Part shown: one piece after another, positions 7,924-16,492 of the stretch
Layout: each line of letters opens with the position of its first letter
Numbering within the stretch: position 1 is the stretch's first letter
Source of the DNA: Streptomyces coacervatus
Lineage (GTDB): Bacteria; Actinomycetota; Actinomycetes; Streptomycetales; Streptomycetaceae
Length of the DNA: 64,000 bases
Direction: 5' to 3'
Assembly: GCF_029223485.1 (NCBI RefSeq)
Contig: NZ_JARHTP010000027.1
Span: 62,001-126,000, forward strand
The notes under the pieces: model-generated
What the model saw: only the letters and a program-made list of their open reading frames with translations
Told to the model about the DNA's origin: nothing
Database searches by the model: none
Made by a program: the position numbers and the translations under genes

Positions 7924-8310
7924 TCAGGGCTGCAGCGTCACGCGGATGCCGACGGTGCCCTTCAGGCCTCGGCGCAGGCGGCTGCCGAGCAGCGTGAGGC
8001 GGCCGGCGATGCCGTACTTGTGGGCGATCAGCTCGCGGTAGCGGGCGACGGTCGCCTCGTCGCCGATCTCCGCGGTGGCCGGGAGCTGCGCGCCGGTCGG
8101 GTTGCCGCGCAGGTCACAGGGGCCGGCGAGAATGTCGCCGCGGGCCCGGATCCGCTTGACCTTCCAGGAGTCGGCCGGCGTCCACACACCGAGCGTGTCG
8201 CCGTCGCGCACCACCCACACCGGGGTGGCGACCGGGGTGCCGTTCTTGCGGTAGCTGGTGATCAGCAGGTACTTGCCCGCGCCGAGCCGCTCCAGCGACG
8301 TGTCGTCCAT
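7924..8310 (-). CDS. PPOX-class (F420-dependent type) oxidoreductase
   Basis: 128 residues with the split-barrel flavin/F420-binding fold: an N-terminal LGAGKYLLITSYRKNGTPVATPVWVVRDGDTLGVWT, then SWKVKRIRARGDI and a closing GRLTLLGSRLRRGLKGTVGIRVTL. This is the layout of the short actinobacterial PPOX proteins that bind F420 or FMN and reduce small substrates in the cytoplasm. It stands alone, convergent with the hydrolase and separated from it by a terminator. The start lacks a strong ribosome site. The cofactor choice (F420) is inferred from family resemblance. Confidence 0.75.
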   Translation of the reverse strand: MDDTSLERLGAGKYLLITSYRKNGTPVATPVWVVRDGDTLGVWTPADSWKVKRIRARGDILAGPCDLRGNPTGAQLPATAEIGDEATVARYRELIAHKYGIAGRLTLLGSRLRRGLKGTVGIRVTLQP

Positions 8311-8357
8311 AGCGAAAGTCTAAGCAGGGGTGCCCGAAGTCAGCCCCCGGTTCGGCA

Positions 8358-8414
8358 GCGCCCCGAAAGGGGCGCGGGGAACGGCGCGACCAGCCACAAC
8401 GGCGCCGCAGACGA
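8358..8414 (+). repeat. Dispersed streptomycete hairpin repeat, copy 1
   Basis: A 7-bp stem with a GAAA loop (GCGCCCC-GAAA-GGGGCGC, 8358-8375) is followed by a conserved tail ending CGCCGCAGACGA. The 46 bases from 8369 recur in inverted orientation at 26155-26200 with two changes. I recognise this sequence as a common intergenic repeat of streptomycete genomes, often near gene ends. Confidence 0.8.
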
Positions 8415-8437
8415 AAAACGGCCCACACCGCGGAGCA

Positions 8438-9196
8438 CTACGCCCCGAGCAGTTCGAGATACCGCCGCGCAAAAAGGTACGCATCCCCCGGCCACCGCGC
8501 CGACAAATAGGTGCCGTCCTGGACGACGAAGGCATGCGAATCGTCGTCCGCCGTACCGCGCCGGGTCAGTACCCGGGGGCCACGCTCGAACTGGACGGCC
8601 GGGTCACCGAGGGCGGACCGCACCTCGTCCTCCACGTACGCCGGGTAGGTGCGGTAGTAGCGGCCGAGGCGCCAGGCGGTGGTCAGGTAGGCGGTGCGTT
8701 CCATGTACTTGGGCAGACAGGTCGTCCGGCGGTCCGCGAGAAGGCTGCGGCCCGTTTCGGGGTCCCGGGTCCGGGCCAGGACGAGCACTCCGTGGCAGAT
8801 CGCACCGACCGGCCGGCCCAGCGCCCAGAACCGGGCGACCTGCTGCTGCAGCTGGTCCGAGCCGAGGTACTGCCGCATGCCGGGCGCATGTCCGCCGGGC
8901 AGCAGCAGCCCGTCGTACGCCGTCACGTCCACGTCGGCCCAGGCGGTCGTCGCGGTGAACTCCGGGGCGGCGGTGAGCTGTTCGTAGAACCGTTTGGGCT
9001 CGTCCTCCGCTCCGAGCTGCCCGAAGAGCACGCCGGTCAACAGCCGTGCATCGGCAGCGGGCCGGGTACGGGCGCGCTCGGTGGCGAAGACGACCTGGTG
9101 CCCGGCGTCGGTGAGCAGCCGCCAGGGCACGGCGACCTCGGTGACGTCGAAGTCGTGGTCGGGGAGCGGGATCAGCACGCGCATGGGGGTCATCAT
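8438..9196 (-). CDS. DJ-1/PfpI family protein (type 1 glutamine amidotransferase-like)
   Basis: 252 residues. The fold is marked by MRVLIPLPDHDFDVTEVAVPWRLL at the N-terminus, YDGLLLPGGHAPGMRQYLGS, and the nucleophile elbow GAICHGVLVLARTRD, in which Cys follows Ile and precedes His as in DJ-1/PfpI and ThiJ proteins. Such enzymes act as proteases, chaperones, glyoxalases or hydrolases on small molecules. The C-terminal part (TTAWRLGRYYRTYPAYVEDEV, HAFVVQDGTYLSARWPGDAYLFARRYLELL) is typical of a larger bacterial subgroup. Several starts are possible (MMTPM); the first is taken. It is followed on the same strand by the hairpin repeat. The substrate is unknown. Confidence 0.75.
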   Translation of the reverse strand: MMTPMRVLIPLPDHDFDVTEVAVPWRLLTDAGHQVVFATERARTRPAADARLLTGVLFGQLGAEDEPKRFYEQLTAAPEFTATTAWADVDVTAYDGLLLPGGHAPGMRQYLGSDQLQQQVARFWALGRPVGAICHGVLVLARTRDPETGRSLLADRRTTCLPKYMERTAYLTTAWRLGRYYRTYPAYVEDEVRSALGDPAVQFERGPRVLTRRGTADDDSHAFVVQDGTYLSARWPGDAYLFARRYLELLGA

Positions 9197-9240
9197 GCAA
9201 GGCTGTCACGTGTCCATGACACCCCGACCTGTGGATTGGT

Positions 9241-10419
9241 TCAGTCGAGTGCCGCCACCATCCGCCGGACGCCTTCCGTGATCAGCTCGGGCGAGGCCGC
9301 CAGATTCAGGCGTACGTGTCCCGTCCCGCCGGTACCGAAGGGGAGTCCCGAGTTCAGTGCCACCCTCCCCCGCTCCAGGAACACCTCCGCCGGATCGTCG
9401 CCGAGGCCGAGGGCGCGGCAGTCGAGCCAGGCCAGGTAGGTGGCCTCGCCGGGACGGTGGACGATGGCGGGAAGGTGTTCGGCGAGCAGGCCGGTGAGCA
9501 GCCGCCGGTTGTCGTCGAGGCCGGTGAGCAGCGCGTCCAGCCAGGCGGTGCCGTCGGTCAGGGCGGCCGTGTGGGCGATGACGCCGACGTGGCTGGGACC
9601 GTGGCTGACCTCCTCGGGCACGCGGGCGAGGTCGGCGGCGGCCGCGGGGCCTGCGATGGCGAGCGCCGCTTTCAGCCCTGCCAGGTTCCACGCCTTCGAC
9701 GCGGACATGAGAGACAGGCCGTTCTCCGCGCCCGGGACGCTCAGGTACGGCACGAAGTCGGCGCCCGACGCGGTCAGCGGGGCGTGGATCTCGTCGGCGA
9801 CGACGCGCACGCCGTAGCGGCCGGCGAGGTCGGCCACGGCGGCCAGTTCCCCGGCGGTGTGCACGGTTCCGGTCGGGTTGTGCGGGCTGCACAGCAGGTA
9901 GGCGGCCCGCCGGCCGCCGGCGACCGCCTGCTGGAAGGTCTCCTCCAGGGCCTCGAAGTCGATGCGCAGGTCCGCCCCGAGCGGAGCCTCAAGGACCTGC
10001 CGGTCCATGTGCTCGATGAACTGGTAGAACGGCGGATACACGGGCGGGTTGACGACGACCGCATCCCCGTGCCCGGTGACCAGCTTGAGCATCTCGACGA
10101 TGCCCAGCATGACGTCCGGCACGATCGCCGTGCGCTCCACGGCGAGCCCGTCCCACCCCCACCGCTTCTCGGCAAAGGCGGCCAGTGCCTCGGCGTAGGC
10201 GGTGCCCGCCGGGTAGCCGGTGTCCCCGAGCGCGAGTGCATCGGTGACCGCGCGGACGACGGGTTCGGCGAGCGGTACGTCCATCTCGGCCACCCACAGC
10301 GGCAGCACATCGGCCGGGTAGGTTCGCCATTTCATGCTCGTACGACATCGCAGGCGGTCGAGGGAGAGTGCGGTCAGGGGATTCGGTTCACCGGACGTGC
10401 CGTGCGGGATGCTGGTCAT
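9241..10419 (-). CDS. MalY/PatB-type PLP aminotransferase (C-S beta-lyase)
   Basis: 392 residues of fold-type I PLP enzyme. Diagnostic segments are KWRTYPADVLPLWVAEMDVPLAEPV near residue 30, typical of MalY/PatB C-S lyases; PDVMLGIVEML; LLCSPHNPTGTVH; VVADEIHAPL; and the Schiff-base lysine in SLMSASKAWNLAGLKAA. The C-terminus has HVRLNLAASPELI with the carboxylate-binding Arg. Family members cleave cystathionine or other cysteine conjugates to thiol, pyruvate and ammonia, and some also regulate. The ATG at 10419 is chosen from the family N-terminus; the open frame extends further but without homology. The promoter region is shared with the divergent methyltransferase. Confidence 0.83.
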   Translation of the reverse strand: MTSIPHGTSGEPNPLTALSLDRLRCRTSMKWRTYPADVLPLWVAEMDVPLAEPVVRAVTDALALGDTGYPAGTAYAEALAAFAEKRWGWDGLAVERTAIVPDVMLGIVEMLKLVTGHGDAVVVNPPVYPPFYQFIEHMDRQVLEAPLGADLRIDFEALEETFQQAVAGGRRAAYLLCSPHNPTGTVHTAGELAAVADLAGRYGVRVVADEIHAPLTASGADFVPYLSVPGAENGLSLMSASKAWNLAGLKAALAIAGPAAAADLARVPEEVSHGPSHVGVIAHTAALTDGTAWLDALLTGLDDNRRLLTGLLAEHLPAIVHRPGEATYLAWLDCRALGLGDDPAEVFLERGRVALNSGLPFGTGGTGHVRLNLAASPELITEGVRRMVAALD

Positions 10420-10579
10420 GGGGCACAAGATAGGCGGCTGCGGTGTGCCCTGGCAGGACCTGGAGGCGTGTGCTGGGAAGACACCCGCCCCTCCCCCTCG
10501 GCAGACGCCAACTCCGCCCTCTACATTGCCGGTTGACGCCGTACCCGGCGCACCATCAGGCACTCCAGGAGCAGAGCCC

Positions 10580-11410
10580 GTGACGGAGAACCCGGCAGCC
10601 ACCGAAGATCCCGCCGCGACGCTGCGCAGCCGCATCGACACGCTGCGCCCGCACACGGCCCGGATCTGGAACTACTGGCTGGGCGGCAGCGACTACTACG
10701 AGGTCGACCGCGTCGCGGGCGACCGGATCCGGGAGCTCCATCCGGCCATCGGCGAGTACGCCCGCGCCGACCGCCTCTTCCTGGGACGCGCCGTGCGTCA
10801 CCTCGTGGCGGACGCGGGGATCCGGCAGTTCCTCGACATAGGCACCGGCCTGCCCACCGCCGACAACACGCACGAGGTCGCCCAGCGTCTCGCCCCGGAC
10901 GCACGGATCGTCTACGTCGACAACGATCCGCTCGTGCTGGCGCACGCCCGCGCCCTGCTCATCAGTTCACCCGAGGGCCGCACGGACCACCTGGACGAGG
11001 ATCTGCGCAACGTCGACTCGATCCTGGAGCGCGCCGCCGACACCCTGGACCTCACGCAGCCGGTCGCCCTGATGCTGCTCGGGGTGGTCATCTTCATCGG
11101 CGAGGACGAGGACCCGTACGGCATGGTGCGGCGGCTCATGGACGCCCTGCCCTCCGGCAGCCGCCTCGTCCTCTCCCACACCATCACGAGCCCCGCACTG
11201 CCCGAGGTGGACGAGGCGGTCCGCTTCTGGAACGAGCACGGCACCCCGTCGCTGACCCAGCGCACGCCCGAGGCCGTGGCCCGATTCTTCGACGGTCTGG
11301 AGCTTCTGGAACCGGGCGTGGTCTCCTGCTCGCGCTGGCGGCCCGAGCAGACGGACGCGGGCGAGCCGCAGGAAGTGGCCATGTACGGCGGGGTCGGCCG
11401 CAAACGGTGA
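10580..11410 (+). CDS. SAM-dependent methyltransferase, actinobacterial DUF574 type
   Basis: 276 residues from GTG 10580, which has AGGAG 8 bases upstream; the frame is open for another 82 codons but those are low-complexity. The family signature is HTARIWNYWLGGSDYYEVDRVAGDRI followed by the SAM-binding IRQFLDIGTGLPTADNTHEVAQ and ARIVYVDNDPLVLAHARALL. This type is greatly expanded in Streptomyces and mostly uncharacterised. It is a soluble cytoplasmic enzyme with a Rossmann methyltransferase fold. The substrate is unknown and the neighbours give no hint. Confidence 0.83.
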   Translation: MTENPAATEDPAATLRSRIDTLRPHTARIWNYWLGGSDYYEVDRVAGDRIRELHPAIGEYARADRLFLGRAVRHLVADAGIRQFLDIGTGLPTADNTHEVAQRLAPDARIVYVDNDPLVLAHARALLISSPEGRTDHLDEDLRNVDSILERAADTLDLTQPVALMLLGVVIFIGEDEDPYGMVRRLMDALPSGSRLVLSHTITSPALPEVDEAVRFWNEHGTPSLTQRTPEAVARFFDGLELLEPGVVSCSRWRPEQTDAGEPQEVAMYGGVGRKR

Positions 11411-11525
11411 GAAGATCGCCCGCGCGCTGAACGCGACCGTCCCCGGCCACGTATGGAGAGAGGGCACTCAACGACCGCAGGGCCCCGCGGTGTTCACGCC
11501 GCGCGTTCGGGTTCGGGAGCCATGC

Positions 11526-12908
11526 ATGAGGCACGCACGACGACGGATCGTCCGGCGAGTGACGCGACTGGCGGCCGTCGGCGGACTCCTCCTCGGAGGA
11601 GCGATGGTGACGCAGGCAGCCATGGCCAGCGAGACGCCCGGCACCTCCGCCCTCCCGTTCAGCGCCTCGGGGACCTCGGACAACCCCGGTGCCGCGCTCG
11701 TGTCCGAGCTCGGCACCTCCCGTACGGCCGGCACCTGGATCGGCGCGGACGGACGTCCGGTCGTCGCGGTGACCGACGAGAAGGCGGCAGCCGAGGTCAA
11801 GCGCCAGGGTGTCGAGGCGAAGATGGTCGGCCACAGCATGAACGAGCTGAAGGCGGCCGCGTCGACCCTGCGTTCGGCGCCCCGGGTCGCAGGCACGGCG
11901 TGGGTCATGGACTACCGCACCAACCAGGTGGTGGTGCAGGCCGACAGCACCGTCTCGGCCACCGACTGGTCGAGCATGACCAAGGTCGCGGGCGGCATCG
12001 GCAGTTACGTCCGCATGGAGCGCACCCAGGGCACCTTCACCACCCGTCTCAACGGGGCGTCGCCGATCCTGTCCACCGGCGGGCGCTGCTCGGCGGGCTT
12101 CAACGTGACCAACGGGCAGAGCGACTTCATCCTCACCGCCGGGCACTGCGGGCCGACCGGGTCCATCTGGTTCGCGGACAACCGGGGCGACCAGCAGCTG
12201 GGCAAGACGGTGCAGCAGAACTTCCCCGGCAGCGACTTCTCCCTGGTCCAGTACGCGAACGGCGCGGCGGGCGCCGGAGCCGACATCGTGGCCATCGGCA
12301 ACGGCAACGGGGTGCGCATCACCGGTGTCGGCGATCCGGCCGTCGGGGAGCGGGTCTTCCGCAGCGGCAGCACCAGCGGACTGCACGACGGGGAGGTCAA
12401 GGGGCTCGACGCCACGGTGAACTATCCGGAGGGCACCGTCACCGGCCTCATCGAGACGAATGTGTGCGCCGAACCCGGGGACAGCGGTGGCCCGTTGTTC
12501 TCCGAGGGCATCGCGCTGGGCGTGACCTCGGGCGGCAGCGGCGACTGCACATCGGGTGGTACGACGTTCTTCCAGCCGGTGACGAAGGCGATGCAGGCGC
12601 TCGGCGTCCAGATGATCGTGTCGAAGCAGGCCGCCGCCGGGCAGAGCGCCTCCCCCAGCTCGGCACCGTCCGCCTCGGCCACGCACAGCGCGATCGCACC
12701 CGGCACGACGTCACCCGGCTCCTCGACCCCCGTGACGGGCATTGCGAACGGTTCGACGCTGCTGGCCCGGCTCACGAACCCCCAGAACATCGGTCCGGGA
12801 ATGCTGGTGATCGGAGGCAGCCTGCTCGCGCTGGTGGCCACCCGCTGGATCCGTGCGGAACAGGACCGCAAGGCGTACCGGCGCTACTACTCGGCGACTT
12901 GGGGCTGA
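11526..12908 (+). CDS. Secreted, membrane-anchored S1 family serine protease
   Basis: 460 residues from ATG 11526 (GGGAG site 6 bases upstream). The signal segment RIVRRVTRLAAVGGLLLGGAMVTQAAMA is followed by a propeptide-like region, then a trypsin-fold domain. It has disulfide Cys residues (GGRCSAGF... LTAGHCG) and the triad His207 (TAGHC), Asp237 (GSDFSLVQY) and Ser320 (EPGDSGGP), as in streptogrisins. A Ser/Pro/Thr-rich linker leads to a C-terminal transmembrane helix (GMLVIGGSLLALVATRWI) and a short basic tail. Streptogrisins are normally freely secreted, so the anchor would hold this protease on the outer face of the membrane. There is no LPxTG sortase signal. Confidence 0.87.
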   Translation: MRHARRRIVRRVTRLAAVGGLLLGGAMVTQAAMASETPGTSALPFSASGTSDNPGAALVSELGTSRTAGTWIGADGRPVVAVTDEKAAAEVKRQGVEAKMVGHSMNELKAAASTLRSAPRVAGTAWVMDYRTNQVVVQADSTVSATDWSSMTKVAGGIGSYVRMERTQGTFTTRLNGASPILSTGGRCSAGFNVTNGQSDFILTAGHCGPTGSIWFADNRGDQQLGKTVQQNFPGSDFSLVQYANGAAGAGADIVAIGNGNGVRITGVGDPAVGERVFRSGSTSGLHDGEVKGLDATVNYPEGTVTGLIETNVCAEPGDSGGPLFSEGIALGVTSGGSGDCTSGGTTFFQPVTKAMQALGVQMIVSKQAAAGQSASPSSAPSASATHSAIAPGTTSPGSSTPVTGIANGSTLLARLTNPQNIGPGMLVIGGSLLALVATRWIRAEQDRKAYRRYYSATWG

Positions 12909-12962
12909 TGCGTCGGCCTCGGGAAGCAGAGGAGGGCCGGGGCCAATACGAGGAGGCGGTGC

Positions 12963-13136
12963 TCAGGCCGCCCGCGCCGGCTGCGGGGCCGCTGCGGCCC
13001 ACTCCAGGACGAGGCGCTGGTACTCCTCGCGCTGCTCGCCGCTCAGTGTCCCGCCCGCCCGGCGCCACAGGGCCCGGATCTCCTCGTTGACCTCGGCTGC
13101 CGAGCGATCGGAGACGGGTTCAACAGTGGTGGACAT
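12963..13136 (-). CDS. Small conserved hypothetical protein, 57 aa
   Basis: A short acidic helical protein beginning MSTTVEPVSDRSAAEVNEEI and ending in an amphipathic helix (EQREEYQRLVLEWAAAA). It looks like the small conserved streptomycete proteins that carry an ALW...G.LS.EQREEYQRL pattern; function is not known to me. A start 12 bases further out (13148) is possible and has GGAG at close spacing. It has no signal peptide or membrane segment. It lies between the protease and the ROK gene. Confidence 0.65.
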   Translation of the reverse strand: MSTTVEPVSDRSAAEVNEEIRALWRRAGGTLSGEQREEYQRLVLEWAAAAPQPARAA

Positions 13137-13246
13137 GCTGTGAAGCATACGGCTCCGAAGGTGAAGGCACTGTGAGTAAGGCAACATGAAGCGGGCATAT
13201 CGGACGTGTTACTGATCACGTCATCTGGCAACACCGGCGGCCGAGT

Positions 13247-14407
13247 TCACACCTCCGCCGACCCCAGCACCAGCACCTGGATGGCCAGGACGGCCGCACC
13301 GCGGGCCCAGTCGTGGAAGTCGGACACCTTGGTCTCCAGGGGGACCGGGCGGGCCATCGGATGCCGGTGGGCAGTGATCGTCTCCCGCACTGTGTCTCCG
13401 GCCACATCCATCAGACCGACACCCTCGCCCGCGAGGAGGATCTTCTGCGGCATCGCGAAGTTGGCGATCTGGGCGACAAGGGTGCCGAGGGCGCGCCCCG
13501 CCTCGTCGACTACGCGGCCGGGCATGGGCTCACCGGCGGCAGCGAGGGCGAGGATCTCCTCGTATGTCCGGTCACGACCGGTGGCGGCCCGGACCTGATA
13601 GCGGATGCTGGAGATGGTCAGCAGCGAGACGGCGCTGCCGCGCTCGCCGTCGGGGGTGAGCGGCCCGTTGGGATTGATGATCCAGTGGCGGCCGAAGCCT
13701 CGGTCCTCCTCCGCACAGGGCACGCGTTTGCCGCCCAGGACCAGCCCGTAGCCGATGCCGGCGCCGATGGTGAGGACGACGAAACGGTCCAGGCCGCGGC
13801 CGGCGCCGAACCAGGTCTCGGCCTCGACGAGGGCGGCGACATCGTTCTCGACGACGACGGGCAGCCCGGTGCGCTCCTCGACGAGCCCGGCCAGCGGGAC
13901 GTCACGCCACCGCAGGAACGGTGACTCCCCCACCACGGCACGGTCCTCGACCAGACCGCCCACGCCGATGCCGATGCCGGCGAGCCGCGGGTGGGCACGG
14001 GCGAGCTCGGCCGTCATCTCCGCGAGCAGGTCGGCGACTTCGGCCGGGTCATGGGTGGTGAGCGGGCGGTCGTGGCGCGCGACGATGTCGCTGCGCAGGG
14101 TGGTGACGACGCCGTAGACCATGTCCTCGGTGATCTTGAAGCCGATGAAGGAGCGGGACTCGGCGACGACGGCCAGCGGCTGCGAGGGGCGCCCCAGGCG
14201 CACCTCCGCCGGGGCTCCTGCCTCGGCGACCTCGATCAGCAGGCCCGACTCGATCAGCGGCTTGGTCAGCCGGGTGAGGCTGCCCGCGGAGAGGTCGAGC
14301 CGCCGGGCGAGTTCGGTGCGTGACAGCGGGCCGTTGACGAGCACCTCGATCGCCACGGAGCGCTCGCCGGGGCTCAGCGGAAGCCAGCTGTCGGCAACTG
14401 TGGTCAT
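13247..14407 (-). CDS. ROK family transcriptional regulator
   Basis: 386 residues. The N-terminal winged HTH is SPGERSVAIEVLVNGPLSRTELARRLDLSAGSLTRLTKPLIESGLL. The rest is an actin-fold ROK (repressor/ORF/kinase) domain: GIGIGVGGLVED, VVVENDVAALVEAE, FVVLTIGAGIGYGLVLGG and LLAGEGVGLMDVA. The zinc-binding cluster of sugar-kinase ROK proteins (CxCGxxGCxE) is absent. In its place is RGFGRHWIINPNGP, which supports a regulator rather than a kinase. It is divergent from a sugar ABC operon, and two identical-spaced motifs lie between them, so it most likely represses or activates that operon in response to the imported sugar. Confidence 0.87.
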   Translation of the reverse strand: MTTVADSWLPLSPGERSVAIEVLVNGPLSRTELARRLDLSAGSLTRLTKPLIESGLLIEVAEAGAPAEVRLGRPSQPLAVVAESRSFIGFKITEDMVYGVVTTLRSDIVARHDRPLTTHDPAEVADLLAEMTAELARAHPRLAGIGIGVGGLVEDRAVVGESPFLRWRDVPLAGLVEERTGLPVVVENDVAALVEAETWFGAGRGLDRFVVLTIGAGIGYGLVLGGKRVPCAEEDRGFGRHWIINPNGPLTPDGERGSAVSLLTISSIRYQVRAATGRDRTYEEILALAAAGEPMPGRVVDEAGRALGTLVAQIANFAMPQKILLAGEGVGLMDVAGDTVRETITAHRHPMARPVPLETKVSDFHDWARGAAVLAIQVLVLGSAEV

Positions 14408-14431
14408 GAAGGTCAGACTCCCACATGATTT

Positions 14432-14531
14432 CTTTCGCCATAAAAGCAACCAGGTCAGGATAGCGCGCGCCGCAGGCCTGGAAAAAGATGTGCGCGGGCC
14501 CCTTGACGCATGGATTCTTTCGCACCAAAAG
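14432..14531. promoter_or_regulatory. Two copies of a probable ROK operator
   Basis: CTTTCGCCATAAAAG (14432-14446) and CTTTCGCACCAAAAG (14517-14531) share CTTTCGC, three variable bases, then AAAAG. Each has a palindromic CTTT-N7-AAAG frame. One copy lies 25 bases from the regulator start, the other 45 bases before the permease start, as expected for a regulator acting on both promoters. Confidence 0.65.
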
Positions 14532-14575
14532 TAAATGGCCAGAGGACGAGCCGCCGCAGACGAGGGAGTCTCCCG

Positions 14576-15541
14576 ATGACCATCGCCTCCAGCAGCCCTC
14601 CGTCGCGCCTGCCACTGCGCGGCGCGGAGGGGGCAGGGACCGAGCAGAGGACGGGACGGGCCAAGGCCCGTGAGAACGGGGGCGACGGACGGCTGGCCGC
14701 GGTGTTCATCGCGCCGGCACTGCTGGGCTTCACGGTCTTCCTGCTCTGGCCGACGCTGCGGGGCATCTTCCTGAGCTTCACCCGCTTCAACCTGCTCACC
14801 CCCGCCGAGTGGGTGGGCCTGGACAACTACGTACGGATGGTCCACGACCCGATCTTCTGGGATTCGCTGAAGGTCACCGTCGAGTACGTGGTGATCAACA
14901 TCGGCATCCAGACGGTGTCCGCGCTCGCCATCGCCGTACTGCTGCAGCGGCTGACCCAGTCGGCCGTGCTGCGCGGGATCGTGCTGACGCCGTATCTGAT
15001 GTCGAACGTGGTCGCGGGCCTGGTCTGGCTCTGGGTCCTGGACAACCAGCTCGGCATCGGCAATGAGATTATCTCGGCGCTGGGCTTCGACCGCATCCCG
15101 TTCCTGGCGGACGAGACCTGGGCGATCCCGACGATTGCGCTGATCAATGTGTGGCGGCACGTCGGTTACACCGCGCTGCTGCTGTTCGCCGGTCTGCAGG
15201 CCATTCCGAACGACGTGTACGAGGCCGCGAAGGTGGACGGCGCGAGTGAGTGGCGGATGTTCTGGCGGATCACGATGCCGCTGCTGCGGCCGGTGCTGGC
15301 GGTCGTGCTGATCATGACGGTGATCGGTTCGTTCCAGGTGTTCGACACGGTCGCCGTGACGACCGCCGGCGGCCCGGCGAACGCGACCAACGTGCTCCAG
15401 TTCTACATCTACGGCGCCGCCTTCGGCCGCTTCCAGTTCGGCTACGCCTCGGCGATGTCCGTGGCCCTGCTCGTGGTGCTGAGCGCGATCACCGTCCTGC
15501 AGTACCGGCTCACCCGGGCCGGCCAGAGCGATCTCGGCTGA
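14576..15541 (+). CDS. Sugar ABC transporter permease (MalF/UgpA type)
   Basis: 321 residues. The chosen ATG follows GAGGGAG by 8 bases; the upstream extension would overlap the operator. Six membrane helices are visible, starting with LAAVFIAPALLGFTVFLLWPTL. The permease EAA loop is NDVYEAAKVDGASEWRMFWRITMPLLRPVLAVV, which contacts the ATPase. This is one half of the membrane channel of a CUT1-type importer for oligosaccharides or glycosides. It is first in an operon with the second permease, the binding lipoprotein and a dehydrogenase. No ATPase gene is present, so a shared MsiK-like ATPase encoded elsewhere is expected (inference). Confidence 0.9.
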   Translation: MTIASSSPPSRLPLRGAEGAGTEQRTGRAKARENGGDGRLAAVFIAPALLGFTVFLLWPTLRGIFLSFTRFNLLTPAEWVGLDNYVRMVHDPIFWDSLKVTVEYVVINIGIQTVSALAIAVLLQRLTQSAVLRGIVLTPYLMSNVVAGLVWLWVLDNQLGIGNEIISALGFDRIPFLADETWAIPTIALINVWRHVGYTALLLFAGLQAIPNDVYEAAKVDGASEWRMFWRITMPLLRPVLAVVLIMTVIGSFQVFDTVAVTTAGGPANATNVLQFYIYGAAFGRFQFGYASAMSVALLVVLSAITVLQYRLTRAGQSDLG

Positions 15542-15558
15542 CGGGAAAGGAGACCGAC

Positions 15559-16482
15559 ATGGCTGCCGTGACCACTACGACGACCACTCGCATCCGGCCC
15601 CTCGGGCGCCGGCCCTCCCTGGGCCGCATCGCCGCCTGGGCGGTGATGGCCGCGATCGTGCTCGTCACCCTGCTGCCGTTCTACTGGATCCTGCGCACCG
15701 CGCTGTCCACCAACAGCGGCCTCGCCGCGCACCCGTCCGACCCGCTGCCGGTCGGCCTGACCACCGGTGGTTTCGAGCGAGCGCTCGGCCTGCAGTCGAC
15801 CAGGGAGGCGATCGCCCAGGGCGGTGCGGGCGGCGGGCTGAAGTTCTGGCGCTATCTGCTCAACTCGGTGATCGTCTCGACGCTGATCACCGTCTGTCAG
15901 ATCTTCTTCTCCGCGATGGCCGCGTACGCCTTCGCCCGGCTGCGCTGGCGCGGCCGGGACAAGGTGTTCGGCCTGTTCCTCGCGGGGCTGATGGTGCCGA
16001 CGATCTTCACGCTGCTGCCGAACTTCGTGCTCATCAAGCAACTCGGCCTGGTAGACACCCTGTTGGGGATCGCGCTGCCGACGATGTTCATGACGCCGTT
16101 CGCGGTGTTCTTCCTGCGCCAGTTCTTCATGAACATCCCGAGCGAGGTCGAGGAGGCGGCGCTGCTCGACGGCGCCGGAAAGGTGCGGATCTTCTTCCGG
16201 GTGCTGCTGCCGATGGCGTCGACGCCGGTCATGACGCTCGCGGTGCTGACATACATCACGGCCTGGAACGACTACTTCTGGCCGTTGATGGTCTCCTACA
16301 GCGACAGCTCCCGCGTCCTCACGGTGGCCCTGGCGATCTTCCGGGCGCAGACCCCGCAGACCGGCACCGACTGGTCGGGCCTGATGGCGGCCACGCTCAT
16401 CGCCGCCCTCCCGATGCTCGTGCTGTTCGGGTTCTTCGCGCGCCGCATCGTCGGCTCCATCAGCTTCACCGGCATCAAGTAA
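15559..16482 (+). CDS. Sugar ABC transporter permease (MalG/UgpE type)
   Basis: 307 residues from ATG 15559, preceded by GAAAGGAG. The first helix is IAAWAVMAAIVLVTLLPFYWILRTAL. A periplasmic loop of about 55 residues precedes the second helix, and the EAA loop is SEVEEAALLDGAGKVRIFFRVLLPMASTPVM. It partners with the preceding permease, separated by 17 bases. CUT1 importers move disaccharides and oligosaccharides; the specific sugar is not evident. Downstream, the binding lipoprotein begins after 10 bases, an unusual order since the lipoprotein usually comes first. Confidence 0.9.
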   Translation: MAAVTTTTTTRIRPLGRRPSLGRIAAWAVMAAIVLVTLLPFYWILRTALSTNSGLAAHPSDPLPVGLTTGGFERALGLQSTREAIAQGGAGGGLKFWRYLLNSVIVSTLITVCQIFFSAMAAYAFARLRWRGRDKVFGLFLAGLMVPTIFTLLPNFVLIKQLGLVDTLLGIALPTMFMTPFAVFFLRQFFMNIPSEVEEAALLDGAGKVRIFFRVLLPMASTPVMTLAVLTYITAWNDYFWPLMVSYSDSSRVLTVALAIFRAQTPQTGTDWSGLMAATLIAALPMLVLFGFFARRIVGSISFTGIK

Positions 16483-16492
16483 GGGGACGGAC

